Positions 26,506 to 36,072 of a stretch of 64,000 nt of DNA are shown here, in pieces. Position numbers and translations under genes: made by a program. The notes beneath the pieces were generated by a model. It worked only from the letters and a program-made list of their open reading frames with translations, did not search any database and had not been told where the DNA came from. The stretch's first letter is position 1; each line of letters begins with the position of its first letter. This DNA comes from JAZBPO01 sp963691775 (lineage in GTDB: Bacteria > Pseudomonadota > Gammaproteobacteria > Pseudomonadales > Azotimanducaceae): assembly GCA_963691775.1 (NCBI GenBank), contig OY829369.1, positions 3,720,001 through 3,784,000 on the forward strand, written 5' to 3'.

Positions 26506-27132
26506 GTGGCGATCGACCGAGTTCGAAGTGCCTTCCGCGTCGGCTGCCACGAGTGTGATCTGCTGGTGGACGTACCAGCCCTTGCGCCGGGTGAGCGCGC
26601 CCATTGTCCGCGCTGCGGGTATCACATCACCGCGCACATCCCAGATCAGTTCCAGCGTGGCCTTGCCCTATCCATCGCCTCTCTCGCGTTCATGGCCATT
26701 GCGCTGAACTTTCCTTTTCTGTCCTTTGAGCGCGCGGGCATCGCCAACAGCATGACGCTGCCGCAAACGGCGCTCGCGCTCTATGGAGAAGGCGCCGTCG
26801 TGCTGTCGCTGCTGGTGGCAGGCTTCATCCTGCTCATTCCTGCTCTCATGCTGGCGATCCAGTGCGCACTCTGTTTCGCGGTGCTCACCGAGACGAACAG
26901 CCCCGTACTGCGGCCCCTCGGGCGCCTCGCAACGGAACTCGTGCCCTGGAGTTTCGTGGAGGTATTCATCATTGGCGTCATCGTGAGCCTGGTGAAGCTC
27001 ACGAAGATGGCAGACGTGTCCCTGGGGGCCTCGTTCTGGGCATATGTAGGTTTTGCGCTCACCTTTGTCGGCGCTTTCACAAGCCTTGATCGCCATGCGC
27101 TTTGGGCGGCGATCGCGGAGCGCAGCCGATGA
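26506..27132 (+). CDS. pqiA: Paraquat-inducible protein A, N-terminal half (PqiA domain)
   Basis: A 208-residue membrane protein equal to one half of E. coli PqiA. It starts with a zinc-ribbon-like pair (CHECDLLVDV and CPRCGYH), then has four membrane helices. The PqiA family feeds or powers the MCE protein PqiB, which bridges the periplasm to move lipids between membranes. GTG 26506 is the only start that keeps the zinc ribbon without a long extension; its ribosome site is weak. The stop overlaps the start of the second pqiA gene in an ATGA arrangement, so the two halves are translationally coupled and probably form one heterodimer. Confidence 0.9.
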   Translation: MAIDRVRSAFRVGCHECDLLVDVPALAPGERAHCPRCGYHITAHIPDQFQRGLALSIASLAFMAIALNFPFLSFERAGIANSMTLPQTALALYGEGAVVLSLLVAGFILLIPALMLAIQCALCFAVLTETNSPVLRPLGRLATELVPWSFVEVFIIGVIVSLVKLTKMADVSLGASFWAYVGFALTFVGAFTSLDRHALWAAIAERSR

Positions 27133-27761
27133 ACTTTCCGGCCGGTACTGCGGCAGGGGAAGGGCTTGCGATATGTCATGTCTGCCATTTGCTCGTAGAC
27201 GTGAACGAGCGCGCGTGTCCACGCTGCGGTGCCCACCTCCATTTGCGCAGGGTGGACAGTCTGCACCGCGCCATGGCGCTGCTGGTGACCGGGGCGTTGA
27301 TGCTGTTGATCGCGAACCTGCTCCCTATCATGTACACGATCCAGCTCGGTCAGACGATCGAGAGCACCATCATCGGCGGCGTCGTGCTCCTCTGGGAGCT
27401 GAAGTCGTATCCGATTGCTGCGGTCATCTTCATCGCGTCCGTCATGGTGCCAATTGCCAAGATCGTTGCCATGGGCTATCTGTGCTGGTCCGTTTCTCGC
27501 GGGCGGCGCCTTGGGCCGCTCGAGCGTACGCGCATCTATCGCGCAACCGAGTTCGTCGGTCGCTGGTCGATGATCGACGTGTTCGTGGTCTCGATCATGG
27601 TCGCGCTGATACAGCTTGGTTCGTTGATCGCATTCCGCCCAGGAATCGGTGCGATTGCTTTTGGCGCCGCGGTAATCCTCACCATGGTGGCGGCTGAGCA
27701 GTTCGATACGCGCCTTATCTGGGACGAATCCGAGGGTGAGACGGGGACGGAAGATGAGTGA
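27129..27761 (+). CDS. pqiA: Paraquat-inducible protein A, C-terminal half (PqiA domain)
   Basis: A 210-residue membrane protein that repeats the architecture of the preceding gene: CHVCHLLVDVNERACPRCGAHL zinc ribbon, then four membrane helices (for example ALLVTGALMLLIANLLPIMY). In E. coli these two domains are fused in one polypeptide; here they are separate genes. ATG 27129 overlaps the previous stop (ATGA) with GGAG at 27117-27120. The 3' end overlaps pqiB by 8 bases. Role: inner-membrane partner of the PqiB MCE tunnel. Confidence 0.9.
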   Translation: MNFPAGTAAGEGLAICHVCHLLVDVNERACPRCGAHLHLRRVDSLHRAMALLVTGALMLLIANLLPIMYTIQLGQTIESTIIGGVVLLWELKSYPIAAVIFIASVMVPIAKIVAMGYLCWSVSRGRRLGPLERTRIYRATEFVGRWSMIDVFVVSIMVALIQLGSLIAFRPGIGAIAFGAAVILTMVAAEQFDTRLIWDESEGETGTEDE

Positions 27762-29388
27762 GCAGGAGGCGGTGGTCACGCGGCGCAGGCGGTTACCGGC
27801 GGTCTGGTTCATTCCCCTCGTTGCAGTGCTGCTCGGGTTGTGGCTGGTCTATCAAGAGATCAGCTCACGGGGCCCGGTCATCACGCTGAGCTTCCAGACC
27901 GCGGAAGGGATCGAGGCTGGTAAAACCGTGGTCAAGTCGCGCAGCGTCGCTTTCGGTGTCGTTGAATCCGTGGTGCTGAATCCTGAACTGGAGGGGGTCA
28001 CCGTTACGGTGCAGCTTGATCCGGGCGCGGAGCGTTTTCTGCACGAGGACACTCAGTTCTGGGTGGTTCGAGCCCGGGTCGCCATGGGTGGTATCTCTGG
28101 GCTCGGCACGCTGCTTTCCGGCGGCTACATCGAACTCGCGCCAGGCGTCGGCCAGCTGGGCCGGCGTGATTTCGTGGGGCTTGAGGATCCGCCCGTAACG
28201 GCTGCAGGCGCGCCGGGCGTTCACTTCACGCTGACAAGTGAGCGTGCCGGTTCGGTGAATCCGGGGGATCCCGTGCTCCATCGTGGCTTCACGGTGGGGC
28301 GCGTGGAGCGCGCAGTTTTCGACGTTGAGCGTGAGCGCATGGTGTACGACGCGTTTGTCCGGGCGCCCTTCGACAGCCTTGTCCGCACGGATACGCGATT
28401 CTGGAATGCGAGCGGTATCGAGTTCACGGCGGACGCATCGGGTCTGCGCGTCAGAACGGGCACAGCGGAATCACTGCTCGGGGGCGGGGTCGAGTTTGCT
28501 GCTCGCGACGATCACGCGGACAGTGCTTCGATCCGCGATGGCGCTGAATTCGAGCTTTACGCCAGCTATGAGGCCGCGCAGGAGGACCCTTTCTCGGCGT
28601 TTACTGAGTATGTAGTACTCGTTGAGCATTCCGTCAGGGGACTCAACGCCGGCGCGGCCGTCGAGTTCCGAGGTACACCCGTAGGGCGAGTGGTTCGGGT
28701 GATGCTCGAGAATCTCCTGCTCAGTGGCACAGGCCGGACAGGGGCGCCGATGCCCGTACTGATTCGCCTCGAACCGGGGCGCCTGCGCATGCTCGATTCC
28801 AGCGCTGGCGTCGATCGGCTTCGCGAGAGTGTCGAAGCAGCCGTCGAGCACGGCCTCTATGCGCATCTCGAAACGGGAAACCTCCTCACTGGCCAACTCA
28901 TCGTCGGCCTCGACTTCTATCCGGACGAAACGCCCGGCGCGCTTGGCGAGTATCAGGGATTCACCACCCTTCCGACGCTCGGTACGGGGCTCGAGCAGAT
29001 CCAGCAAAAGCTCGTCACCATCCTTGACGAGATTGGTGCCATGCCGCTTGCGGAGATCGGTACGGCCGCGCAGCAGACCCTGAATCAGTCGACCGCAACG
29101 CTTGCTACGCTGGAGGCGACGCTGGCGCAGGTAGATAGCGTCCTCGCGCAAGATGCCGTCGGCACGCTGCCCGGTGAACTCTCAGCGACGCTGTCCGAAC
29201 TGCAGCGAGCGCTCGACTCTTATTCCGAGGGCAGTCCGCTCTACGAGCGTATCGACCGAACGCTACTGGAGGTGAACCGGACCCTGCGTCGGATGGAAGG
29301 GCTGGCTCGATCCATCGAGGAAGAGCCGCGGTCGCTCATCTTCCCGACGCGACGGGAACCCGACCCCGAACCCGGAGTATCGCCATGA
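27754..29388 (+). CDS. pqiB: Intermembrane transport protein PqiB (three MCE/MlaD domains)
   Basis: A 544-residue MCE protein, close to the length of E. coli PqiB (about 546) and too short for the seven-domain LetB. The N-terminal anchor is AVWFIPLVAVLLGLWLVY. Three MCE domains begin near residues 40 (ITLSFQTAEGIEAGKTVVKSR), 157 (HFTLTSERAGSVNPGDPVLHRG) and 284 (VLVEHSVRGLNAGAAVEFRG). A coiled-coil needle region follows (about residues 410-520, rich in Leu/Glu/Thr heptads). It should assemble as a hexameric tunnel spanning the periplasm for lipid movement. It overlaps pqiA upstream by 8 bases and pqiC downstream by 4. Confidence 0.93.
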   Translation: MSEQEAVVTRRRRLPAVWFIPLVAVLLGLWLVYQEISSRGPVITLSFQTAEGIEAGKTVVKSRSVAFGVVESVVLNPELEGVTVTVQLDPGAERFLHEDTQFWVVRARVAMGGISGLGTLLSGGYIELAPGVGQLGRRDFVGLEDPPVTAAGAPGVHFTLTSERAGSVNPGDPVLHRGFTVGRVERAVFDVERERMVYDAFVRAPFDSLVRTDTRFWNASGIEFTADASGLRVRTGTAESLLGGGVEFAARDDHADSASIRDGAEFELYASYEAAQEDPFSAFTEYVVLVEHSVRGLNAGAAVEFRGTPVGRVVRVMLENLLLSGTGRTGAPMPVLIRLEPGRLRMLDSSAGVDRLRESVEAAVEHGLYAHLETGNLLTGQLIVGLDFYPDETPGALGEYQGFTTLPTLGTGLEQIQQKLVTILDEIGAMPLAEIGTAAQQTLNQSTATLATLEATLAQVDSVLAQDAVGTLPGELSATLSELQRALDSYSEGSPLYERIDRTLLEVNRTLRRMEGLARSIEEEPRSLIFPTRREPDPEPGVSP

Positions 29389-29981
29389 TATCCGCTGTGC
29401 GAGTCCTCCTGCTGCTGGCCCTTGCGCTCATCGCCGGATGCGGAAGCGCGCCCGTGCAGGAAGTCACTTATTATCTTTTGCGAAGCGAGCCACCCCGGCC
29501 GGGCGTGACCAACCTGTCCGTGACGCCGGTGATCGGCATCGGCACAGTGCGTGTCGCGCCCTACCTGCTGGACGATGGCATCGTGCTGGAACGGTCCGAC
29601 GGCGAGGTCCGCACTGCGCGCATGCACCGCTGGTCCGAACCCCTGGACGAATCCTTGCGCCTGATTGTGAGCAACCGGGTTTCGGCCGTGCTCGGGCGCC
29701 CCCTGCTCAGTAGTGCGCAAGGATCCGACGTGAACTTCTCGGTCGATCTCTCGATCGAGGAGTGGCACGCGACGGAAGCGGGGGTGGTGCACCTGGTGGC
29801 TCGTTGGGTCGTCCGCGCTACCGATAGCGAGGAGGCAACGCGGCGCTTCCGCTTCTCGGATCGCGCCGTGCTGGCGGAGCCGGGTTATGCGGCGCTCGTG
29901 CAGGCCCACCTGAATCTGGGCGAGCGTTTAGCCGACGCTGTAGCAGGCACGCTCGCGCCGCTGCAGTCGGTGCAACCCTGA
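29385..29981 (+). CDS. pqiC: PqiC, outer-membrane lipoprotein partner of PqiB
   Basis: A 198-residue lipoprotein with a clear lipobox (LALIAGC) and the ABC-transport auxiliary component fold typical of PqiC (YYLLRSEPPRPG near the start, IGTVRVAPYLLDDGIVLERSDGEVRTARMHRWSEPL in the first third). It docks the PqiB needle to the outer membrane. The ATG overlaps the pqiB stop (ATGA), so it is coupled to it. It ends the pqi operon and converges on the next minus-strand gene with one base between stops. Confidence 0.92.
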   Translation: MISAVRVLLLLALALIAGCGSAPVQEVTYYLLRSEPPRPGVTNLSVTPVIGIGTVRVAPYLLDDGIVLERSDGEVRTARMHRWSEPLDESLRLIVSNRVSAVLGRPLLSSAQGSDVNFSVDLSIEEWHATEAGVVHLVARWVVRATDSEEATRRFRFSDRAVLAEPGYAALVQAHLNLGERLADAVAGTLAPLQSVQP

Positions 29982-29982
29982 A

Positions 29983-30402
29983 TCAGTAGCTTGCTGTGGT
30001 GCAGGCTCCGAATGCGGTGAAGGAGGCGGCGTCTGCGGCAGCGCTGAACACCATTTCACCGTTGGCCTCGTCGATGGAGATGCTGTAGCCGAGACCGTCT
30101 CGAACGCCGTCGATGCCGTCCTCCACACCCTGTATCACCAGCCGGCCGTCGACGTGCTCGGCGTGGTCGATAACGCTCGCATGGCCGGCTCCGCCTTCAA
30201 CCGATTCGATCTTTGCGCGTTCCACGTCGATGCGGATGAAGCGAGGCCCGCCTACGGCATCTGCTGGCACGCGCGCGCAGCCGTCGACCGTGCATTGATG
30301 GTACGGCCCCGGCGCGCATAGTAGCGGGCGGCTGCCATCGAAGGCCGCAAGGGCCGTTGTGGGTGTAACGCAGGCGATGAGCAGGGCGGCGCGCAGGAGC
30401 AT
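29983..30402 (-). CDS. Small exported protein of unknown function
   Basis: A 139-residue protein with a signal peptide (LLRAALLIACVTPTTALA). The mature start holds two close Cys pairs (LLCAPGPYHQCTVDGCARV), and a single Cys sits near the end (FGACTTASY), so disulfides are likely. The core is a set of predicted beta strands (FIRIDVERAKI, SVIDHAEHVDGRLVIQGVEDG, LGYSISIDEANGEMVFSA). Similar small proteins occur in gammaproteobacteria as hypothetical proteins. ATG 30402 has GGAG upstream and starts the signal peptide. It is convergent with pqiC and not in its operon. No function can be assigned. Confidence 0.72.
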   Translation of the reverse strand: MLLRAALLIACVTPTTALAAFDGSRPLLCAPGPYHQCTVDGCARVPADAVGGPRFIRIDVERAKIESVEGGAGHASVIDHAEHVDGRLVIQGVEDGIDGVRDGLGYSISIDEANGEMVFSAAADAASFTAFGACTTASY

Positions 30403-30843
30403 GCGTGGACTCTCCGAAGATGCTGGGCAGCACGCGTTTGGGCGTTTGGCCCGGAATGCTGATCGTGCCGACATTCAGTGCATTGATGAAGAGTGAGCCG
30501 ATCAGGGGGCACGACTTCCTGAAGCTAACCTGGCCGGCCGCTGCGCACAGGTTCTGCAATCCGATGCCTTCCGCCGGCTTCGAGGCCTGGAATCAGAGCA
30601 ACGCAACTTGTTCGCCTGCGCGATCGACGTCAGCACACTTTCATGGACGCGTGAGCAGGGCTGCGGTTCGGGTGCCCGGCGCTCCGATCAAGTGCGCCAC
30701 GCTTATGCTTCGGCAGTGTCTACTCGATGAGGGGTGCTGCGTTTCTTGCATCTCTCGAGCCTTTGAGCCTCAGCCTTCAGTAGGGCGCGATCCGGCGGAC
30801 CAGCGGGCGCCGAAGCGGGCAGGACCGTAGCTAGGAGGCAGCC
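30403..30843. other. Intergenic, upstream of the beta-helix gene
   Basis: 441 bases shared as upstream region of the divergent small exported protein gene and the beta-helix gene. No gene is recognised. A strong AGGAGG site at 30832-30838 serves the beta-helix gene. Confidence 0.45.
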
Positions 30844-33800
30844 ATGTCGGCGCTTGCAGACGAAGCCTATCCGCCTCGGATACCCAAGGTTCGGCTGCGG
30901 GCGTCTTGCGTGTACGCAAGCTGTGTGGCCCTACCGTTGATCATGGCGCTTTTCAGTCCTGCGCTGGGCAGTGAGTTCGTGGTGGATGATGTGGCGTCTG
31001 CGGGGGCGGGGGGCTGCACGATCGGTAGCTTTCGTACGAATACGCATACAGACCTATCCGATGCCCTCGATGCTGCGCGTACCGATCCGGCGGGCCCGCA
31101 TCAGCTGTTCGTCTGTGACGGGAGCTACGTCGAGGCCGGCCCGCTTGCTATCAACAGCAACAGTCTCGCTGGCCTGACGCTGCAGGGTGAGTCCATCGCA
31201 GGCACGGTGGTTCAGGGGGGCACCGCGGACCTCGTCGAGGTTCAGCGCCCTGGCGTAACGCTGCGAGATCTGTCGCTTCGCGGTGGTCGCTTCGCGGTGG
31301 AAACGAGCACGATCGGGACCGCGCTGACGCTCGATTCGGTCAACATCGCCAATACGCTGAACGATGCCGTGCGGCTGAATGCGAGCGACGTGACGCTGGC
31401 GAACCTCGTTATCGAAGGGGCGGGCTCGGCCGCAAGCCATGACGGTATTCAGGCCAATCCCACGGTGCTTGGAAGCTTCACGGCGACCAGCCTCACCGTA
31501 GACGATGTCGGGGGCCATTGCGTGCGCCTTCGCGGGGGTGAGCCCGGGGCGCCGGTAACGCTCACGAATCTGGTGCTGACGAACTGCGGATCGGTTGGCC
31601 TGCGTACGGAAGCGCGGATCGATGACCTAAGCATTGCTGGGCTGTCCGTTCAGAGCACCGGCCTTGGGCATTGTCTTCACATTCAGGGCGGAGACGTTGC
31701 GGCCAGCGGCGACGTGCGCCTGAGCAACATCACGCTTGCTGACTGCGGTGACGGCGCAACGGATACGGGGCTGCTCGTGAGTGTGAACAATGGTGCAGGC
31801 GGGGCAAGAGTTCAGGTGGATGACGTGAATGTGTCGGGCGCGGGGCGCGGAATCTTCTTCAATAACCTGCGCGCGAATGCGCCCGGAGACGTTCGCCTCA
31901 CTCGTCTCACGGTCTCGGGGACGACCGGTGGCGATGGGGTCACGTTCAACAACTGTCATGGTGCGGAAGTCGAAGATCTAGACGTGTCCGAAGCAGCGGC
32001 GAACGGAGTGATCGTGCAGCGCGGTGATGGCATGTTGTTCGATGCCGCCGTTAGCGCGAGCAACCAGATACGCACGAGTATCGGTGATGGGCTCGTGCTT
32101 CGTAACAACGCCAATGACAATGAGTTTCGTGCTTTTCGCCTTGAGGATAATGGGGACGATGGCGTGACGCTGAACAACTCGAAGCGCAATCGATTCGAGT
32201 CCTTTGCCATCGAGCGGGTGGCGAGCGGCCATCAGGATGGCGTCACCCTCGCGAACAACGCCGACGGTAATCAGTTCGAAGGGCTGGGCATCAGCGATAC
32301 GGCGAACGACTGCCTGCGCCTCGATGGAGGCAATGATGTCTCGATCATGAACGCCTCCTTCAGTCGCTGCGGCGATATGGGCCTGGACCTCACGCCTGCC
32401 AGTGAAGCGGACCTGCAGGTCCGCAACATCGTCATCACGGGAACAAGGAACCATGCACTGCGCATTGCGAACTACGCTTCAGGAAGCGTCGTGCTGGAGC
32501 AGCTTTCTATCAACGACGCAGGCGGTTTCGTGCCACCTGGGGGCAGCATCGTCAACGGAGCAAGGGGACTCTTCGCGCAGAATTCATCAGGCCTTTTAAT
32601 ACGTGACTTCGAAATTGCGCGAACGCTCGGTGACGGCCTTGCGTTCGACAACGTCGATGCGAGTGCGGTCGAAGTCGCCGTGCAGGCGCGCAACCGGATC
32701 ACGGCCGCAGGCGATGCAAACAACGATCATGGCATCGAGATCCTGCGTGGGGCTGATGGCAACGTGTTGTCGGCGATCGACGTGATAGATGCCTTCGATG
32801 ATGGCGTGCGGCTCAGCCAGAGCGTCGGGAATACTCTGACAGACGTCGCGATCACGACGCCTTCCGTTGCGGCTTCTTTCGGTGTCTTCCTGACCTCAGG
32901 CGCCGTCGACAACACGTTTGACGGATTGTCCGTAGACGGCGTTTCCAACGACTGTGTTTTCACCAATTCCAGCGGCCTGACCCTTTCCGGTGCGCAGCTG
33001 ACTCGCTGCGGCGACATGGGCGTGGTCGCTGACCTCAATCCTGCCGCCGTTGGCGTGCTTACGCTGGCGCAGCTGAGCGTGAGCCAGACGGTCGATGACG
33101 CGATTTTTCTGCGGCGCTTTCTGCCCGGATCCAGCGTTGTTGCAGCAGAAATCGCCGTTGCTGACTCGGGTGATATTGGTCTCCATCTAAGCGCCGTGGC
33201 TGACGGGCGCTTCGACGATCTTTCGATCGAGCGCAGTGGCCGCTTCGGGTTACTGCTCGACGGAGCGACGGACAATCGCTTCGGCGTGAGCGCGACGGTG
33301 CGAAACCGAGTTGTGGACAATGATGATGGCGTTCAGCTGACCGGCGGGGCCGATGGCAACGTGCTTCAGGATTTTCTCATTGCGGGAAGCGCCGACGATG
33401 GCGCCATCTTTTCCGGAGCAACCAATAATCGGCTCGAGTCCAGTGAAATTGAGGGCAGCGGGGACGCGGGCGTGCTGTTTACGAATTCGTCATCGGGCAA
33501 CGTCCTGCGCGGCAATGTGATTCTCGCTAATAGTGGTTCGGGAGTTCTGATCGCGGGCAGCGGAACGAATGCAGGGAACACCGTTTCGGAAAATTGTCTG
33601 CGCAATTCGCTTAACGCGCTTGACGACGAGGCCGGCGCTGCGAATGCCTTCGATGATGGTGTCCTTGGCAATTTCTGGGGCAGCCTGACGGCGGATGGAA
33701 CGGGCTACTCCGAGGCCTGCACGGACAGACGTCTGGGCGCCCCACCACTGAATGACGACATCTGTGATGCGCATCCGGTCGAGCCTTTCCCCTACGGTGT

Positions 33801-34263
33801 ACCAGGGATGGGTGGGAGCAGTGACCGCTTTCCGCTTCAGCAGTGCGTGGACTTTGCGAGTCCCGGCAACGTCAGCATGCGCATCGAAAAGGAAGTGCTT
33901 ACGGTCGACGACCCGGTCAACGCGAGCCTGCCGAAGGCTATACCGGGCGCGACGCTGCGCTACACCGTTACCGCAAGCAATCTGGCCGACTCCGGTATCC
34001 GCTCCGGCATGGCGGAAAGTGCGCGCATCACCGACAGCCTCGACGCGTTCGTTTCGATCGGCGCCCTCAGCTGGATCGCTGATTCCATGGTGCGCACAGC
34101 GCCGGACTACGACAGCGGGGCGACAACGCCCCTGACGGATGCGGACTCAGCGGACGATGACGCCAGCTTTGGTGTGATTGCCCCCAACACGCTCGTTGTC
34201 GAATGCGGTGACCTGAACGCCTCAGAGCAGTGCACGATCACTTTCGAAGTGCGCATCGACTGA
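30844..34263 (+). CDS. Secreted right-handed beta-helix protein with C-terminal DUF11-like domain
   Basis: A 1139-residue protein. After an N-terminal signal sequence (VALPLIMALFSPALGS, preceded by about 30 residues) it shows the periodic pattern of a right-handed parallel beta-helix (NosD/pectate-lyase-like), with repeated short strands ending in Asn or Asp (LRNNANDNEFRAFRLEDNGDDGVTLNNSKRNRFESF). Two stretches near residues 480-560 and 695-775 are clearly related, both with an NDC...RCGDMG pattern offset by 213 residues. The last 110 residues form a DUF11-like Ig-type domain (PVNASLPKAIPGATLRYTVT), common in surface proteins. No catalytic residues are evident. AGGAGG precedes ATG 30844. An adhesin or matrix role is inferred. 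Confidence 0.85.
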   Translation: MSALADEAYPPRIPKVRLRASCVYASCVALPLIMALFSPALGSEFVVDDVASAGAGGCTIGSFRTNTHTDLSDALDAARTDPAGPHQLFVCDGSYVEAGPLAINSNSLAGLTLQGESIAGTVVQGGTADLVEVQRPGVTLRDLSLRGGRFAVETSTIGTALTLDSVNIANTLNDAVRLNASDVTLANLVIEGAGSAASHDGIQANPTVLGSFTATSLTVDDVGGHCVRLRGGEPGAPVTLTNLVLTNCGSVGLRTEARIDDLSIAGLSVQSTGLGHCLHIQGGDVAASGDVRLSNITLADCGDGATDTGLLVSVNNGAGGARVQVDDVNVSGAGRGIFFNNLRANAPGDVRLTRLTVSGTTGGDGVTFNNCHGAEVEDLDVSEAAANGVIVQRGDGMLFDAAVSASNQIRTSIGDGLVLRNNANDNEFRAFRLEDNGDDGVTLNNSKRNRFESFAIERVASGHQDGVTLANNADGNQFEGLGISDTANDCLRLDGGNDVSIMNASFSRCGDMGLDLTPASEADLQVRNIVITGTRNHALRIANYASGSVVLEQLSINDAGGFVPPGGSIVNGARGLFAQNSSGLLIRDFEIARTLGDGLAFDNVDASAVEVAVQARNRITAAGDANNDHGIEILRGADGNVLSAIDVIDAFDDGVRLSQSVGNTLTDVAITTPSVAASFGVFLTSGAVDNTFDGLSVDGVSNDCVFTNSSGLTLSGAQLTRCGDMGVVADLNPAAVGVLTLAQLSVSQTVDDAIFLRRFLPGSSVVAAEIAVADSGDIGLHLSAVADGRFDDLSIERSGRFGLLLDGATDNRFGVSATVRNRVVDNDDGVQLTGGADGNVLQDFLIAGSADDGAIFSGATNNRLESSEIEGSGDAGVLFTNSSSGNVLRGNVILANSGSGVLIAGSGTNAGNTVSENCLRNSLNALDDEAGAANAFDDGVLGNFWGSLTADGTGYSEACTDRRLGAPPLNDDICDAHPVEPFPYGVPGMGGSSDRFPLQQCVDFASPGNVSMRIEKEVLTVDDPVNASLPKAIPGATLRYTVTASNLADSGIRSGMAESARITDSLDAFVSIGALSWIADSMVRTAPDYDSGATTPLTDADSADDDASFGVIAPNTLVVECGDLNASEQCTITFEVRID

Positions 34264-34643
34264 CGCCGCCCAGGTTGCTCCTGTGTGGTGCCGGCGTTCG
34301 CCAGGATCATCGGTACTCGTAGGTCTCTTCGGGTTACGGCGGAGGAGCCAGGGCGCGGCTGAAGTCGGGACATGGCTTTCCGTTTCTTTATCCACCATTC
34401 GTACAAGCCATGCCCGCGCCGAGCAGTCTTCTCGTGCTATAGAACGGACGCGGGTCGCGGTTCGGTATGGGATTGCTGGCGCCCGCACACCTCGCGGCGC
34501 CCCATTTAGGGGCCGTTTGCGGGTGGAGGGCCTTCTCGCACCTGAACTTTCGTATGTGTTCGAGCGGGACGGCACGGGTTCTGAGTCCTCGCGGGAGGGG
34601 ACCGGTCGCAAGCCGACTTTATGCTTAACACCAAGAGGCGCTT
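34264..34643. other. Intergenic, no gene recognised
   Basis: 380 bases. Open frames here are out-of-frame extensions of neighbouring genes with atypical composition. Nothing recognisable as a promoter, terminator or RNA gene was found. Confidence 0.4.
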
Positions 34644-35477
34644 ATGTTTTCGAGAAACGAATCAGTGAAGTTCTGGCTGTCGTGCGTGCTGGCGCTGTCC
34701 TTGCCGCATCATGCCGCGTCATCCGAGCTGAGCGACCAGGCATACCTCGACAAGTACCCGTACGTTTTTCACCTCGTTCAAAAAAGTCTCTGGGACGAAG
34801 CAGTGGAAGCCGATGCCATCTATTACCCGCCCACTTACGAGCAGGACGGGTTCACCCACGCCACCGCCAATCCGGATTTCCTGCTGACGATCGGCAACCA
34901 TTTCTACCAGGAGGTCGAGGGAGACTGGCTGTGTCTGCGGATGTCGGTCGACTCGCTGGCGGCCAGTGACGTACGGACCATTTTCGAAGGCACAGCCCCG
35001 GTTGGTGACAAGGAGGCGGATTTCGAGGGCACGGACAGCGAACTCTTTCCCCACATCCTCGGTGGGATTCATCCATCCGCCGTACTCGAAGCGCACCGGG
35101 TCTCGCGAAATGGTGAGGGGCGTTTCATCTCCGTTGCTGACGTTGCCACGCAAACAACGCTCTACCATATCGTCAGCGAGAAGGAACTGAGCGAGCTTAC
35201 GATCGACGATGTCTATTCGCCCGCCTCGATCGAGCTTGAGGGGTATATCCACTTCTCGAAGCTCGAATTGATTCTGCCGATCGCGAACGACGCCTACCGC
35301 GACCGAGAGGTTCTTTTCCTGCTTGAAGTGACCTTCGACAACGACGACGAGGATCTGCGCTGGATTGGGGACAATCCGGATTTCTATCGCGGCCTCGATT
35401 TGAGCATGGTGGGACGGAAGATCGAATTCTTCCGCGATGAGAACGGGCTGTGGGCACTGCCCGACGATCTGGATTGA
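34644..35477 (+). CDS. Exported tandem DUF952 protein
   Basis: A 277-residue protein with a signal peptide (FWLSCVLALSLPHHAASS). Residues about 39-150 match DUF952: VFHLVQKSLWDEAV opening, the DGFTHATANPDFL strand with its conserved His, an NHFYQEVEGDWLCLRMSVDSL segment and FPHILGGIHPSAVLE at the end. A second, more divergent copy follows at about 172-250: LYHIVSEKELSEL, LEGYIHFSKLELILPIAND, VLFLLEVTF. DUF952 is usually a single cytosolic domain of about 110 residues with unknown, possibly ADP-ribosyl-related, function; export and duplication are unusual. The second copy lacks the PHI-Y/L-GPL stretch. The gene stands alone between large intergenic regions. Confidence 0.82.
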   Translation: MFSRNESVKFWLSCVLALSLPHHAASSELSDQAYLDKYPYVFHLVQKSLWDEAVEADAIYYPPTYEQDGFTHATANPDFLLTIGNHFYQEVEGDWLCLRMSVDSLAASDVRTIFEGTAPVGDKEADFEGTDSELFPHILGGIHPSAVLEAHRVSRNGEGRFISVADVATQTTLYHIVSEKELSELTIDDVYSPASIELEGYIHFSKLELILPIANDAYRDREVLFLLEVTFDNDDEDLRWIGDNPDFYRGLDLSMVGRKIEFFRDENGLWALPDDLD

Positions 35478-36072
35478 CCGCGGCGCAGCGGCGAATTCGA
35501 TCGCTCCGCTTAGGGGCGGCTGCGAGGGGGCCAGGCAGAGTACCTGTGGGCCGCGGCTTGCTGGCCCCGTCTCATGTACGGCCCGTGAAGGTCAGGCGGG
35601 GTGCGGGTAGAGCTCCCTACCGCGCCTGCCGAATTGCACGCATGCTGGCGTTCCAGGAGATTGCGCTGGTGAAGCCGGGCGCGCGGCGGCGGGCCTGGCA
35701 TGCGCTGCGGGGTACCGATCAGCGCAGGCACGAACATGCGTCCGGCCTGTATCTCGCCGTCCTTGAGAGGCACGTTCCGCGCGCGGTGGTCGCTCTGGAG
35801 ACCTCAGGCGATCGCCTCGCTGGTCGGATGCTCGCCGGCCGCACCTCGTAAAGACGGCTAAGTTTCGGTCGTGCAGGGATCATGATCGCTGCGCGCGATA
35901 AGAACGCGCCGCGTTCCCTGCGCGTTGACGATGACTGCCGCGTCAGGGGGCGACGCGAACTGCGCGCAGTCTGAAGTGTTCGCTCTGAGCCCCCTTGAGC
36001 CGTTGTCGGCAGCCAGCCTGCTCATCTCACCGACGGCGCTGCACGCGATGCCGCTCAAAAGGTCCGTTGCGG
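35478..36072. other. Intergenic, no reliable gene
   Basis: 595 bases between convergent genes. A 69-codon frame at 35642-35851 (plus strand) ends in a locally protein-like stretch (LYLAVLERHVPRAVVALETS) but has no good ribosome site or known relatives. It is not annotated. Confidence 0.4.

Noticed and set aside
35450..35851. Plus-strand frame between the DUF952 and META genes
   Set aside because: The start lies inside the preceding gene, ribosome site is absent, and only the last 40 residues look protein-like.
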